Shown: piece by piece, positions 11,262 through 23,275 of the stretch | How positions within the stretch are numbered: position 1 is the first letter of the stretch | Layout: every line of letters starts with the position of its first letter | NCBI GenBank assembly: GCA_011037195.1 | Contig: JAAEAF010014807.1 | Location: 1-64,000, forward strand | DNA length: 64,000 bases | Direction of reading: 5' to 3' | Source of the DNA: Triatoma infestans | Taxonomy: Eukaryota; Arthropoda; Insecta; Hemiptera; Reduviidae | Notes under the pieces: generated by a model | Seen by the model: only the letters and a program-made list of their open reading frames with translations | The model's database searches: none | Told to the model about the DNA's origin: nothing | Made by a program: the position numbers and the translations under genes

Positions 11262-11783
11262 TATATTTTGTTGTTATTTAAATGCAAAAATTTCCATAAT
11301 TATAAAATGTTGCTTTCATTTTTTTGTGTTTTTTTGTTTGTTTTAGTGTGATGATGTTTATTTATATTTAATGGTTAGAAATTATTTGTTATAATTATAT
11401 TATATATTCTTTATTAATTATATATAATTCTGAGGATAATAGTTTGTTGTACAATAAGATTAAGGTGGTTGTTTCACGCAAAATATGCATTACGTATGGC
11501 AGAAATTTATTTTCATTCGTACAACCCGATAAATAATAATAATTTTACAGTTTTTTTTTAATTTATTTACAGTGACAGACAATTAATTACTCATGGTCAT
11601 GAGACTGTCTGGGGGAACAACCCGATAAAATATACTCTAATAAAATGGTACTTTTGCAGGTAGTGGACTTGCCGGCCAGCTCTTTCTCAGTGGTGTCTAT
11701 ACCTTATTTTCATAAACCAATTTTCAACCAAAGTTGATATACGTACACACCAAGTTTAGAGAAATCCTATGGTGTTTTAATCG
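11262..11783 (+). repeat. Left arm of a 2.4 kb inverted duplication
   Basis: This block returns in reverse complement at 12690-13722. Matching landmarks include AAGGTGGTTGTTTCACGCAA, GACAGACAATTAATTACTCA and GCCAGCTCTTTCTCAGTGGT. At about 11697 this arm has the uninterrupted sequence GTGGTGTCTATACC, while the other arm carries a 435 bp insertion at the same point. It has no coding content. Confidence 0.75.
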
Positions 11784-12437
11784 TAAGAGGAAGTATTGTA
11801 ATCGTGAAAAATTTTCGATATCGAGTTTGCACCGGAAATATCTGTTTTGAGGTTCCCTGAGTCCAAAAAAAAGTGTGTGTGTGTATGTGAATAGTATAGC
11901 CGAAAAACGAAATATCTAGAAAGTACAAACTTGATATTCCAGTTTAGGTATCACCATGGAATCCGACAGTGAGTCATCAGTCAAAATTCCTCAATCGAAA
12001 GTACCACATTGTAAGTTGATTTATTTTTTTTTACTTTATTGCAATTTTCTCAAAATGGATTCCGACAATTTCATTGAAAATTATCTTATCAAGTACATAT
12101 ACAAAGAGCTACAACTTTTATTTGAAACATTCCTCCTGCTAATGTCATTTAGGGGGAGGGCTTTTGTGGGAAGGGTAGGGTTGTGTTTATTTCTAAAATG
12201 CTATCATAGTTGATTATACAATTCCTACCATCCAATAAAAAAAAATTAATTAGAAATAAATAGATGGCCAAATTTCCGAGTTTCAAGAATATTAGTAAAC
12301 GGAAGTGCGCTTTTACTAGACAGTTTTCGACCTATTTCGACGAATTTTATTAAATGTGATACATGAACTATAAAATTTGTCAATTACAATTTTGAAAACT
12401 GGAGTAAGAGAAAGTTGTGCGAGTGTTTCACACCAGA
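11784..12437 (+). repeat. HX repeat, single-module copy inside the inverted duplication
   Basis: Runs from the partial hairpin GTAAGAGGAAGTATTG through a GTGTGTGTGTATGTG run, CTCAATCGAAAGTACCAC, one G-rich module, and ACTGGAGTAAGAGAAAG to the inverted end CACACCAGA. It forms most of the loop between the two arms. Confidence 0.75.
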
Positions 12438-12689
12438 TTTTTTTTTAAACTAAGGATGATGCTAAAAAAGCACATATATACGTAGAAATATTTCCCCGAA
12501 ACAAAAATGTTTGGCAAAAGGGGGGTTTTTCTCTAAATTACCATTTCAAGACTTTGTTCAGTACTGTCATCTATATTAATATTTTTTAAAATTAAATCAA
12601 TATTTCCAAAATCTGTTGTATGATAAAAAAATCGACCGGCCAAAAATGCGTCTATTGAAAGTAATTTTTGCAATTTTTTCGCGAAGTGA

Positions 12690-13722
12690 CACGATTAAAA
12701 TACCATAGAATTTTTCTAAACTTGATGTGCACGTATGTCACCTTTGGTTGAAACTTGTTTTATGAAAATTATGTATAGACACTGTAGAGGAATCGTTTAT
12801 TGTGATTCCTATGGTATGTAGTAGATGTCTTGAAGAGGGCGGAAGTTAGTTTAGAGATTTTTGGAAGTTAGTGCTCGAATTACTAACACTGAATTTTATA
12901 AAAATAGCCTATATTTTTACAATAATTTAAATGTGAGAAATGGTAACTATTAACATGAAATACTTAGAAATAAATAAGAGATAAGCAACTAATAGTTTAA
13001 AAATGATTAAAATAAATTAACTAAGATGCACGACTATGAAATAAGTATAGGTAAAAACCTGTATAGGGACGCGGAACTGCTGCTCGTATAACGATGTACT
13101 CGTATAATCATTGTTAGTAATTCGAGCACTAACTTCCAAAAATCTCTAAACTAACTTTCGCCCTTTTCAAGACATCTACTACATACCATAGGAATCACAA
13201 TAAACGATTCCACTACAACACCACTGGGAAAGAGCTGGCAAGTCCACTGCCTACAAAAGTAACATTTTATTCGAGTATATTTTATCGGGTTGTTCCTCTC
13301 AGACGGTCTCAGGACCATGAGTGAATTATTTTTTACAGTCTGTCACTGTAAATAATTAAAAAAACAAAAAACAAATAGTAGTCTTTTAAATCAATAAAGA
13401 CCTTTTATGATTATTATTATTATTTATCGGGTTGTATGAATGAAACATAAATTTCTGCCATACCTAATGCATATTTTGCGTGAAACAACCACCTTAATCT
13501 TATTGTACAGCGAACTATTATCCTCAGAATTATAAATAATTAATAAAGAATATTTGAACAAATAATTAATATAATTATAACGAATAATTTATGACCATTA
13601 AATATAAATAAACATCATCACACTAAAACAAAAAAACAAAACAAAAAAAAAGAGAAAGTAAAAATGAAAGAAACATTTTATAATTATGGAAATTTTTGCC
13701 TCTAAATAACAAAATATACGAA
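12690..13722 (-). repeat. Right arm of the inverted duplication, interrupted
   Basis: Reverse complement of 11262-11783 with moderate divergence. It is split by the insertion at 12783-13217. The outer end matches GTATATTTTGTT...ATTT at 11262. Divergence between arms suggests the duplication is not recent. Confidence 0.7.
12783..13217. mobile_element. LTR-X related insertion with inverted ends
   Basis: Begins TGTAGAGGAATCG and ends CGATTCCACTACA, with about 110 bp of inverted repeat at its ends. It is flanked by ACAC on both sides (12779-12782, 13218-13221). The first 310 bp match the start of the solo LTR at 19957; the last 110 bp are the same LTR start inverted. The left arm of the duplication shows the empty site. 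It may be a rearranged LTR or a MITE with TG/CA ends. Confidence 0.65.
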
Positions 13723-14499
13723 CAATTTCGTTTAAATAAATTCAAAAAAAATGTGAAAAAAAAATTTATAAATAAATGTTAAAGAAAAAAATTAGTATTT
13801 ATGTAATTAATTTATTTAATGCACAAGGTAAATACATCATGTTTGCGTTATTATATAATATTTATTTCTAGCCATGACCTTAGAAATTTATTTAAAAATT
13901 ATAGTCATAATAAAGTAGTTACATGTTGTAAATTGTAATATTTGGGCCAGTTTATTTTGCAATTTATACAAATATTTATACATCCTTTATCAATATATCT
14001 ATCTCATTAGATATTCTCTATTATTGAAATATGTTTTCATTCAATTATCTGCTAATAGTAAATTGTTATGGATTATTTAATGTAAGGTAAATATAAGTAG
14101 TTTTGATAGATTCATAACTGTTTGTAAACTATAAAATGAAAATCAAATAAATTACACTATAACATTGTATTATGTTTCGTTCCCATGAAGTCCAAAAGTT
14201 TGAGAAAGTATTACTGAAATCATTTGGAGCCGAAAAATATTTCCTAACTAAAAGACAATCATTGAAATAGCTGAAATCTAAATGAAATTGATAAAATATG
14301 AAAAAAACAAATTATTCAGAACTTTATTTTGTCAAGTTTACTTTAATGTATTCCATTCAAATATTCGTGCATTACGATTTACAAAATCTAGCCGTACATA
14401 AAATTGAACAGCTCACAGACAATTTCTTCTGCTCACTGCAACATTCATTAATAAAGCTGATCTCGGCAAAATATTTTTCTGCATTTATAAGCTTCCAAT
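13723..14499. other. AT-rich spacer
   Basis: No gene, RNA or repeat boundary recognised. The 67-codon frame at 14298 is AT-driven and has no motif. Confidence 0.4.
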
Positions 14500-15830
14500 G
14501 AAGTAGTCGTGAGGTAAATCTTAGGTCAGGTGACCATGGAGGCCAAACACCAATATCTGCACCAGCAACGGCTCCAGGCAGGCTCTCGCCCAGACCCTTC
14601 TGCGCTCATCGCCGCGAACTATACGCTCGTCAAGACATAATAATCGTATGAAATAAGCTTTATGATTAACAACAAAGCAGGTTAGATAAGATTCTTTGGG
14701 GGGGATTGGCTCTTCAGCCTGCGCCACCGCGACCCCCGTGGATCTATTGTGGCACCCCCTAAGTTGGAGACCCTGCCCCCGACCCTGTCCCACTCCTCCT
14801 CAGACTCCCCAGGTGGTCCCATTAGAGCATCCTCCCTCTCGAGTCCTTGTCTGCTTAATATACTTAAGACCCAGAGGGGCCCCTCCCTAGAGACCTGCGG
14901 CAACCAGCTTTTCTTCTCCGAAGAGGCGGTACTTCAGCCATAGTAGCCCCTTGCACTGTATAGCACGTGCAGTGATGTTTCCTCTTCTTCCTGACAAAAC
15001 CTACACAGGCTATCCGTTGCCAGGCCCATGCGATGCATGTGCTTATTAAGTCTGCCAACGCCAACTGCCATCCTGCCTAGTTGGAGTAATTCCGCAGTTA
15101 GCCTGGGCGAGTAGCTATAAATAAACGTTTTCGCCTGCCTCTGGCCTGGGATTTTAACCCACCATTCCCTTGATTGGTCGTGCATCCATATCCTGATGGA
15201 TGCACTCCTGAGGCATCTTGAGACTCCACAGAACGGTTTCAGCCCTATAAGTGTTCCAATGGAACCCTCCGGGACCAAACGATCTGCCGCCTCATTACCT
15301 CGGTGACCCGAATGCCCAGGTACCCAAACCAGGAAGACCTTATTATGGCTACTAATATCCCTAAGTGCACGTAGGCAATCTCACACCAGTCTTGAGCTGA
15401 TCTCCCACGAGACAATTGCCCGCAGGGCAGCCTGGCTATCCGAATAAATGACGATTCTGCAGTTATGCACTCCGCGCCTTTTTATTTCGGCGGCGCAGGT
15501 AAGAATTGCGACTAGCTCTGCCTGAAAGACCGTAGCTAGCCTTCCCAGGCTCATCGAGATATTACACGCCGGCTCCCACTCCTTCTTCCATCTTAGACCC
15601 GTCCGAGTATCACATAGATTCGCCTGAAATTGGCGGCCCGTTCTTCCATGACTCTCTGTCTAATATCAAGACTTTGAAGGGTTTTTGGAAGTCGTATCTA
15701 GGAGTCATTACATCCGAAGGCGGACCTAGAATCGGTCTGCCTCCAACTCCTCGCATAGTTTCTGGTATATCCCGCTATGCCTGGGATAAATGGGAGCTTG
15801 TCCCAACATAGCAGGTTAAAAGAAAAAAAC
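14500..15830 (-). pseudogene. R1/Jockey-type LINE, RNase H and C-terminus
   Basis: GC-rich block, sharply different from its flanks. On the minus strand it encodes the RNase H domain: an AELVAILTC segment with a catalytic Glu, YSDSQAALRAIV with the catalytic Asp, and WVPGHSGHRGNEAADR with the last Asp. The C-terminal zinc-finger-like block follows (HRMGLATDSLCRFCQEEEE, then TSLHVL). Frames shift several times: 14934-15278 holds the RNase H end, and 14682-14903 holds the tail. The reverse transcriptase itself is missing, cut near 15830. RNase H removes RNA from the cDNA hybrid during LINE retrotransposition. No poly-A tail or TSD was identified at 14500. Confidence 0.85.
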
Positions 15831-16044
15831 TATAACTTTAATTAACACACAGCTTATTAACTACCTTTTGTCATTGGTGGCAGAGCATTGGCCGGACGCT
15901 ACATCCATTTTCAAGACTAGATGCTATATGAATTATATAAAAATACAATTACCTTTGTATCAATATGAGAAAGTGAGCGGTCCTGCTAAATTCACATCTG
16001 ATATCTGTGGGCAAAAGCGGCATTCTTCATAAGAGGTTTGGGGA

Positions 16045-16990
16045 TTTACTAGTATAAGGGGCTTCCGCTTACAATCCTGCGCACTATCACCGAGCTAATC
16101 CCGTCCCACCAATTCGTAACTAAATGATTGTTGTAGTTTTTCCTGACTTTGTTATAAACAACTCTAAAGAATTTTTCATTATACAGTAGTTATAAAAAAC
16201 TCTTATTTTATTCGAAACTAATATTTGAGAAATCAATTTTATGTTCAAGTCCTAGAAATATGGAAGAAAAAATGCAAAAATATGGGAATCAAAATAGCTA
16301 TATGTAGTAACGCTTATAGTTTACAATTTTGTTGACAACCACTTGATTTTAGTTCAAGACTATTCTGATATTGAATACATGACATGGAAATTGTTAAAAT
16401 AATATAATAACTAGGGGCTTAAGGTAAACATGAATGAATGTAAATATCTAGCAATAGGGCAATTAGCCATACTGAGGAATATCAATACTTAGGAGTGAAA
16501 ATTACAAAAGAAGGAAGGCAGAGGATAAAGAGATCAAATCAAGGATTAACTTGGATAAGCGGGCAATTTCTACATTAAACGGTGTTCTTTGGGATAAACA
16601 GGTTACAGCCGATACTGAAAGTGGAATTTTTAAAACAATAATCAGAAGCAGAAAACAAATATATTCTATGGGTCAGAAGTTTGGACGCTTCCAACAAAAT
16701 TGAGGGCAAAATTATTGGCACCAGAGATGGATTTTTGGCGGCGCTCTGCCAGAATATCAAGGAAAGAAAAAATCCGAAATGAAGTGGTGAGAAGAAAAAT
16801 GAAAGTCCAGAACTCAATTGTAATAAGGAAAAAGGGAAGACCTGGCATTACCTGGGGGCTAACAAGTCACAAATATTATGCGAGAGAGCAATATAGAAGA
16901 AAACATGTGGAAAAACAAAGAAGTGTTGAGGAAAAAGATAGAAGGAATGCAATTTTAAGCACCGGAATATTCTACACTGTCTAACCGGGG
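16045..16990 (+). pseudogene. LINE reverse transcriptase fragment
   Basis: Palm-to-thumb part of a non-LTR reverse transcriptase, heavily broken. Seen in order: RGFRLQSCALSPS near 16058 (the KGFRQGC.LSP block); IWKKKCKNMGI near 16260; FVDNHLILVQDYSDIEYMT near 16330, where the catalytic FADD has become FVDN; LKVNMNECKYLAIG near 16420; YLGVKITKEGR near 16485; SEVWTLPTKLRAKLLA; and MDFWRRSARISRKEKIRNE at 16728-16785. At least four frame changes and the lost second catalytic Asp make it inactive. It lies tail to tail with the minus-strand LINE at 14500-15830. The stretch at 16115-16255 between blocks may be an AT-rich insertion. Confidence 0.8.
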
Positions 16991-18668
16991 GTGAAAAAAA
17001 AATTATGTTCAACAGAAGCTACCACGTCGCCTTTCTTCTAATATATTATTTCAACTTGGTTTTTGGAAAATTTCTTTTATATTATCACGTTTGACACTGC
17101 TGAAAAGTGTTTAAAGAACCCAGTAAGCCCATCCAGTTTCCAAAGCTATGTTCGTAGTAAATGCGACATGGTCCGACAGAAAGCAAAGAGAAAGTTGAAC
17201 GAAACAAAATTCCTAGGATTTACTCGAATATTGCAACAATAGTACTTTATTCCTAAAACTGGAGAATTTTTTATTTAATTTTTTTAACACTATTACAAAC
17301 ACATACCATTACAAGTAATATAATAATTATAAATATTAGGTAATGTAATTTTTTTTTATTACCCCATTAAAGAAAGTAATTTTATTCAATTTATGAAAGA
17401 AATCTAAGCGCATAACTATACCCACACTCCTATGGCCTTGAAGAACACCAGGTGTTATATATGATAATTAGGTTTTTATTGGATATATATATATATATAT
17501 ATATAAAAATCTCTATTTATAATCGAAAACGGCAGAATGAGAATTTTCAAATTTTTTCCACAAATCTCTATTAATATTCCACCTAATTCTTGGTTTTGTA
17601 ATTAAAATATTTTACATAAATAATAATACAATTTTAAGAAGAATTTTTTTAATCTCAAACACTTGGGAACCTGTCCTTGAGAGCAGGACTCCATTAAACA
17701 AAAAAAAATGAAATAAATCTTCGTGGCTAAGATTGGTTTCCAATTCAGGATGTTATTAGATAATGCCTAAAAGAATAATCAATATCGATGAAACCAAAAG
17801 AATAAAATAAATAAATTGAATGGGTAAGTAAAAAGATTCATATGAATATAAGTATCTAAAAAATCAAATGCGTTGTCTTTTGCGTTTTCTGGAAATATTA
17901 GACCTATAGTTCTTTTACTTCCAAAACCAGGAAATATACTTTCTTTTTGAATTATTTCCGTAGGAAATAGAGAAAAAACTAAATCTGACAGATGAGTTCA
18001 AGTATTGCGCAACTAATTTTGAAGGAAGTTGGAAATGAAAGTACAAAAAAAGGCAAAAAGTAATTATTTATCTAATAATAATTGTTTATCTAGTTTTACT
18101 GCACGATTACACTAAAGAGGTCCTTGTGATCTTTAGGATAGTTGTAAGCTAGTTATGGACCACTAAACGTAATTCATGGAGATGGCTGGTGTTATGGTTT
18201 CTTTAAGGAAGAAAAGAAAGTGTCCTAAGCGTGCTTGCAAATGTGATGGTTTACTTCTCAGAAAGGCAGCGGGTTAGGCTTTTCTGAAAATAAAAATCAC
18301 CACTGCAATCAAGCTTTGTGCAAGAGCAGTTCTTCATATTTCTACACAATGCCTGCAATCATTCATCCACGGTCCAAAACTAAAAACAAAAACAAAATCA
18401 TGTGAGGGTTGCCTAATTCGAAATGGACTGGATTTACGGATTAGACTACAAAAGAATAAAATTCCAAATTTATATACGATGGCCAAACAAAGTCTTCACC
18501 AAAACAATCCTCAATATGAACAATCATTAATCTATCATTCAAAACTAACAGAATTCAGAAAAGATGCCACCATATCCTTGCACTGAAAAAACGGTTGAAT
18601 ATTGGTTGGTTGGCTCACGCGATCTCAGGTAATGGGGTTTTGGCTAAGTGAATTCCATCAGCAATCAC
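16991..18668. other. AT-rich spacer
   Basis: A (TA)n microsatellite lies at 17484-17505. At 18200-18430 the base composition is more even, but no frame or motif could be recognised. At 17080-17220 there is also no identifiable content. Confidence 0.35.
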
Positions 18669-19130
18669 TCACGTTACTTCATTACATACTAGTATACATT
18701 CTTTAACATGTTTTATTGCTTTAACTCTACACAGATGGCCAGCCCAGTTACATTTCATTGTTTTTGCTACCGTCACCATATCTGTGATAGGCGTCTTCCT
18801 TCTAATAACAGTGGACCGAACTCTATCCCTTTTTTTAATACCCAGAAGGCTCCTTTCCATAGGCCGTTGTGTGCAGCGTAACCATTGTTCGTTCTTTTTG
18901 GTTAGAGACCATGTCTGTGCGCCATACAGGAGACTTAGAGCTATGCATGTGTCAAAAATCTTCTTCTTTATCTCCATGTTCAACAGGGCTTTTAAAATGT
19001 GCTTATGAGACCCGTACTTCTTCCAGCTGATGGAAACTCTTATGTGCACCTCCGGCGTAGTTCTATTTGTGTGCTATCTGTGTAGATTTGATCATGGAAG
19101 TTGGACACGGTCCTGCGTTGAATAATGTCC
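18669..19130 (-). pseudogene. RTE-like LINE reverse transcriptase, inverted 5' part
   Basis: The minus frame contains SISWKKYGSHKHILKALLN, then IFDTCIALSLLYGAQTWSLT, RCTQRPMERSLLGIKKRDR and MKCNWAGHLCR. These match the thumb and C-terminal region of RTE-clade reverse transcriptases. The more N-terminal piece (QRRTVSNFHDQIYTDSTQI) follows at 19040-19130 after a frame break. The coding sequence stops near 18669, just where the plus-strand tail at 19131 would continue it. Thus the left edge is the protein's 3' side and the right edge is its 5' side, as expected for a 5' inversion. Confidence 0.8.
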
Positions 19131-19275
19131 TGTCGACTGGAAGAGAAGAAGAGGAAGGTGGCGAGACGAAATAAAAGAAGTAACGGAATAAATTTCAGTA
19201 GAAGGGCAAGAATTAAAGAAGAATGGAACACATTGGGAAAGGCTTTTCTCCAGAAATGGGCCTAATTCCTGTAAA
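19131..19275 (+). pseudogene. RTE-like LINE C-terminus, direct 3' part
   Basis: Plus strand reads WKRRRGRWRDEIKEVTE, a stop, then after a shift RIKEEWNTLGKAFLQKWA and a stop. This is the standard end of RTE-type polyproteins (GR.RWRDDI...W...A.....W......A..QQW). It completes the fragment lying inverted immediately to its left. Confidence 0.75.
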
Positions 19276-19952
19276 ATGCAAAGAGGTAAAATTAGTGAAA
19301 TGTTATTTTTGTATTTATTTAATATTCAGTTCGACTATTTTATATCAAGAGAAACCTTTCTTATTTATTATTTTATTTATTTATTTATTTATTTCAATTA
19401 AAAAAAAAACAAACTATATTTTACGATTTGTAAGGAATTAATTTATGGACTTAGACTTAATAAAGGCTTATTTTATTTATTTATTGCTTAGTCGTAAAAT
19501 CCAAATAAAGAAATATACAAATTGCATTATGCAAATAGCAGATTGATTGCTTGATATTTTGAACATATGAAGCAGCATACATCTGAAACATCGGAAATTA
19601 TACTTTCTAATTTAGAGGGTTTCAGCACAAAATCCAATTGTGAATTTCTTGTGAAACTCTTACGATTCATTTTTAATAAGTGACTACCATGTCCAGTAAC
19701 TACATTAATCAGTACCTATATTAGCAAAGCTTTAGTGAGTTACACTAAAACCCAATGAATTTTGGGAAAATACTGAGCAAAAATTGCTTTTTCACCAATA
19801 TATACTGCGAGTGAGTGTTTATATATGAGTTACTATATTAATATAAATATTATGTATTGTCTGTCATTTATTTTTTGTGTAATTTTGGAACTGTGTGATA
19901 ACGTAAGAGGAAGATAATTTTTTTTTTTTAAATCACTGTATATAATTCTTTG
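19276..19952. other. AT-rich spacer
   Basis: Contains (TTTA)n at 19370-19395 and 19468-19485. No gene recognised. Confidence 0.4.
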
Positions 19953-19956
19953 GTGA

Positions 19957-20591
19957 TGTAATGGAATCGTTTGATGTGATTCCTGATGTAGTAGATGTCT
20001 TGAAGAGGGCGGAAGTTAGTTGAGAGATTTTGGAAGTTAGTGCATCGAATTATTAATACGGATTTTATAAAAATAAACTGTATTTTAACAATAATTTTAA
20101 CGTATAAATGGTAAATAATAACCAGCAAAATACTTAGGAATAAATAGAAGATAAATAACTAATAAATTAGACTGATAAAATAACGAACTAAGATGCACTA
20201 CTAAAAGATAATAAGTTTAAATAGAACTGTGTATAGACGCGTAAACTGCTGCTCGTGTATATAGACGTGCTCGTATGGTCGTATATGATATAATGATCTT
20301 CTCGTTGTATATGATAGAGTTGATATATCGGTGTTGGCCACACTCACACCAAGACATCTGTCCTAGTGTGCGACCTTCGTAGTTTGCTGACCTTATTTAG
20401 GTCAGTGGCCAACCTTATCGGTGCTTGCTTTGATGTAAAGTATTGAAAAGGGCTTTGTTGTTTGTTTGGCCGGCATTCTCTTGAAGACGGCGGCCTGCTA
20501 GGTCGCTGGTTATAAATTATTCTTTTATTACTGCCATCCTTTGTGAAGATAGCAGCAGGCTGGAACCACTCTGACTTTCCATGTCATTACA
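19957..20591 (+). repeat. Solo LTR, family X
   Basis: 635 bp starting TGTAATGGAATCG and ending CATGTCATTACA, flanked by GTGA on both sides (19953-19956 and 20592-20595). The TG...CA ends and 4 bp TSD fit a gypsy-type solo LTR left by recombination. Its first 310 bp recur at 12783. No internal coding remains nearby. Orientation is arbitrary because promoter signals are not clear. Confidence 0.65.
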
Positions 20592-20595
20592 GTGA

Positions 20596-21334
20596 AATAT
20601 AAAGAATACCGGAAGTAAAAAGTAATTTATTATAAATAGGTCTAATTAATGATACTAATATTAGACCTAATATTACCTTATATACCCAGAGTATATAGTA
20701 AATATATTTACTATTAATGAAATATTATAATTAACAATATAACATCAAAGCGCTTTAATGTTGACCTACTCTAAACAGTGGGGAGTAACTACAGGAGAGA
20801 CGAAATAATTTGAAATATTTAATTATATGCATAAAATAGGTAACACTATTCCATAGTAAATGTAGATTATTCTAAAAGCAACAACCATCTTTCTCTTATA
20901 CACCTTTAGGATTGTATTTGAATTAATTTCAAACATTTATGATAAAACTGGGAAGGCTGTTTCTCTTATATAATCCAATATTGTAATTATATGCATTAAT
21001 ATTTCCAACAGAATATTAAATTAAAACAGAGTGCTCTAAATTAATGTAGAATAAGTATTTGTGGAAAAATAACGTATTAAAAAGATCCAAATTTTCTATA
21101 TACTTAAAATATAACCTCAAAAAAATGAGTTTTTTTTATATACCTAATTAATAAATAACCAAAAAAAAAATACTAGGTTACTAAAATAATATAATATTTT
21201 AAAGACTATAAATACGAATATTGAATTGAATTTTATTCGAAATACACATTTAAAAACCTAATGCACGACGGCAGTGAAGCGTAGCGTCTACTGAAAGATG
21301 ACGAACGCCTTCTCTGAAAGGAAAGAAAAATTTT
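20596..21334. other. AT-rich spacer
   Basis: Nothing recognised apart from short A and T runs. Confidence 0.4.
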
Positions 21335-21645
21335 AAGAATAATTTTGAGCTAGGTAGATAAGAACTTGATTATAGGACTTGCATAAGGATCAGTGATCTG
21401 ACTGGAAACACAAAGAAAGGTATTATTAAATGGTTAGGGCACTTGGAGAGAATCGGAGATGAAAGAAGTGTTTTCTAGGGACTGGGGAGGACAAACAATA
21501 AAAGCACCACTTAGAAGCGTTGGTTGGATGATGAAGAATGGGATTTAAGAGTGATGAGAGCTAGGAAATGCCGTGGACTAATCCAGAAAGGGCTAAATGA
21601 GCAGATGTTATTATGGAGTCACGAACCGTGTCAGTGAACATGAAG
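21335..21645 (+). pseudogene. LINE C-terminal scrap
   Basis: Plus strand reads RISDLTGNTKKGIIKWLGH, then LERIGDERSVF and a stop, then KRWLDDEEWDLRVMRA. This is the end of a non-LTR polyprotein (RVKWLGHVERM...RPRKRW.D). It is short and frameshifted, with no TSD found. Confidence 0.6.
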
Positions 21646-22857
21646 AATAAATCCAAAATTTTCTAAGATTTGCAGAATTTAAATGTGGACCTCAGGGAAC
21701 AATTTCCTTGCAGTTCTAACTGTTCGATTGATCGTAAGTGAAAATTGATACTCAACACCATACGTTAATTTGGAATTTGATGACTCTTTAAAATATCTGC
21801 GAAAAGAATGAGGTGTGTCGTATGGCGATTCCAGATACGATTTGCCCTGTCCATGTCTGGCCTAAGATAAATTTTGGCATTTCTCAATGGTCCTAATTCT
21901 TGGGTGATTAAGACTGTGATAACTGTCGATGACTTGACTTCTAAACTTTGTAGTGATGTTGGTTGGGTGACCTTTGTGAACGAGACCATCACACAATACA
22001 ATTTGACATTTGAGTTTAGTAGGAGTATCGATCGTAAAAGTGAAGATGAATTCTTGTCTTGTCTTAATTGTTATAAATATCTGTCTGTTGTTTGTTGATT
22101 GTTTTCACGCTAGCATTTGTCCAGTGAAATTTGTACTCTTGACAGTTGATAAGCTAAATGCGTGCAGATGCAAGGATTTGATACTAATTGCTAGGGCTTT
22201 AGTCAAATTTATGAAAGAATAATAATAATAATAATAATGTCTTTTATTTGTATAATTTACAAGAACTGAACAAAATAAAGCAACCTTTACTTTATAAATA
22301 AAAGTTTTGCGCATGGTCAATGACCATCAGCGGGGTTGTTGTTTAATACATACATACATAATAAGTTCACAAGCAGCAAACAGATTGCATATTAATTAAT
22401 AGTTGAAAGAAAAATATTTTTGTTCGTTAAAATTTATTTAAAGTGATGAAGAAAGATAATTGGATATCTATCTGATTTGTTAGGCAGTTTAATTAACGGT
22501 AATTTCCGCAACAGCGCCATTATTTGAAGAGAATGATTGGCATCAACTGTTAGAAAGCCTACAAATACATTATTCCGCCTTAATTTCAAATTCATTTTGT
22601 ACCTTTACGTTTGTAGTCTGGCAATCCACGTACTTTACAGGAAACAAGTGTCCAGTTTATTAACAAGTGTCTATCCATTAGGTGTGCTTATGGTTGATGA
22701 ACTGATTTAGTAGTATATAGAAGTGCCTACTCTGTTTGGTTGCGCCACATATGCACATATCCAAATATTTTCGAATTGAGTTACTTTTACGATATTAAAT
22801 GAGGAGAAATATGTTTTTGGGTATTTAAATGTGAAACCATAGCTACATTAATTCATA
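21646..22857. other. Spacer with an (AAT)n microsatellite
   Basis: (AAT)n at 22220-22238. Short frames at 21765-22320 on both strands overlap each other and show no motif; I do not call them genes. Confidence 0.35.
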
Positions 22858-23092
22858 GGGTAGGGATTAGCTCAGTGTTTAGCGCGCTGGACTCCCACGC
22901 GAAGGACTCGGGTTCAAGTCCAGCTGTGCTGCCCTAAGATTTTTTTTTTTAGGAGCCTCTACACTCATTCTCCGGTGATGGACAGTGTTGTCTGTAACGA
23001 GAGAAGACTGTCCGGAGGCCGGCAGTGTACGAGAAAGCTCCGGGCGCCAATAACCATAGATGTTGACGCGCCTTAAATTTAAAAAAAAAAAA
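22858..23092 (+). repeat. tRNA-derived SINE, family 1, near-complete copy
   Basis: Best-preserved copy of the family. It has A box GGATTAGCTCAGTGTTTAGC, B box GGTTCAAGTCC, ACAGTGTTGTCTGTAACGAG, TCCGGAGGCCGGC, GCTCCGGGCGC, then a CCTTAAATTT tail and a poly-A. Confidence 0.85.
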
Positions 23093-23275
23093 TAGCTACA
23101 AATTGGAGGTCTCAGGTTCGCATCCATCAGTGCCTATCCTCGTAGGAGCTCATGTCTGGTGATAGAAGTGTTGTCTGAAACGAGAGAACACTGTCCGGAG
23201 GCCGCCAGTGCATTCAAAACGCTTCAGGCGACAAAGATGTCAATTTTGACGCGTCTTATATTACAATAAAGAAAA
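23093..23275 (+). repeat. Second, older SINE copy directly downstream
   Basis: Lacks the A box but keeps the B-box region (GGTCTCAGGTTCGCATCCA), GTCCGGAGGCCGCCAGTGCA and the GACGCGTCTTATATTA end. Two copies in a row in the same orientation suggest that one inserted at the A-rich tail of the other. Confidence 0.75.

Noticed and set aside
14696..14943. Plus-strand proline-rich proteins
   Set aside because: They are antisense shadows of the GC-rich LINE C-terminus on the minus strand.
16076..16112. SINE family 1 fragment on the minus strand
   Set aside because: ACCGAGCTAATCCCGTCCC resembles the SINE start, but translated on the plus strand the region fits the reverse-transcriptase GFRQGC.LSP block in line with the coding blocks that follow.
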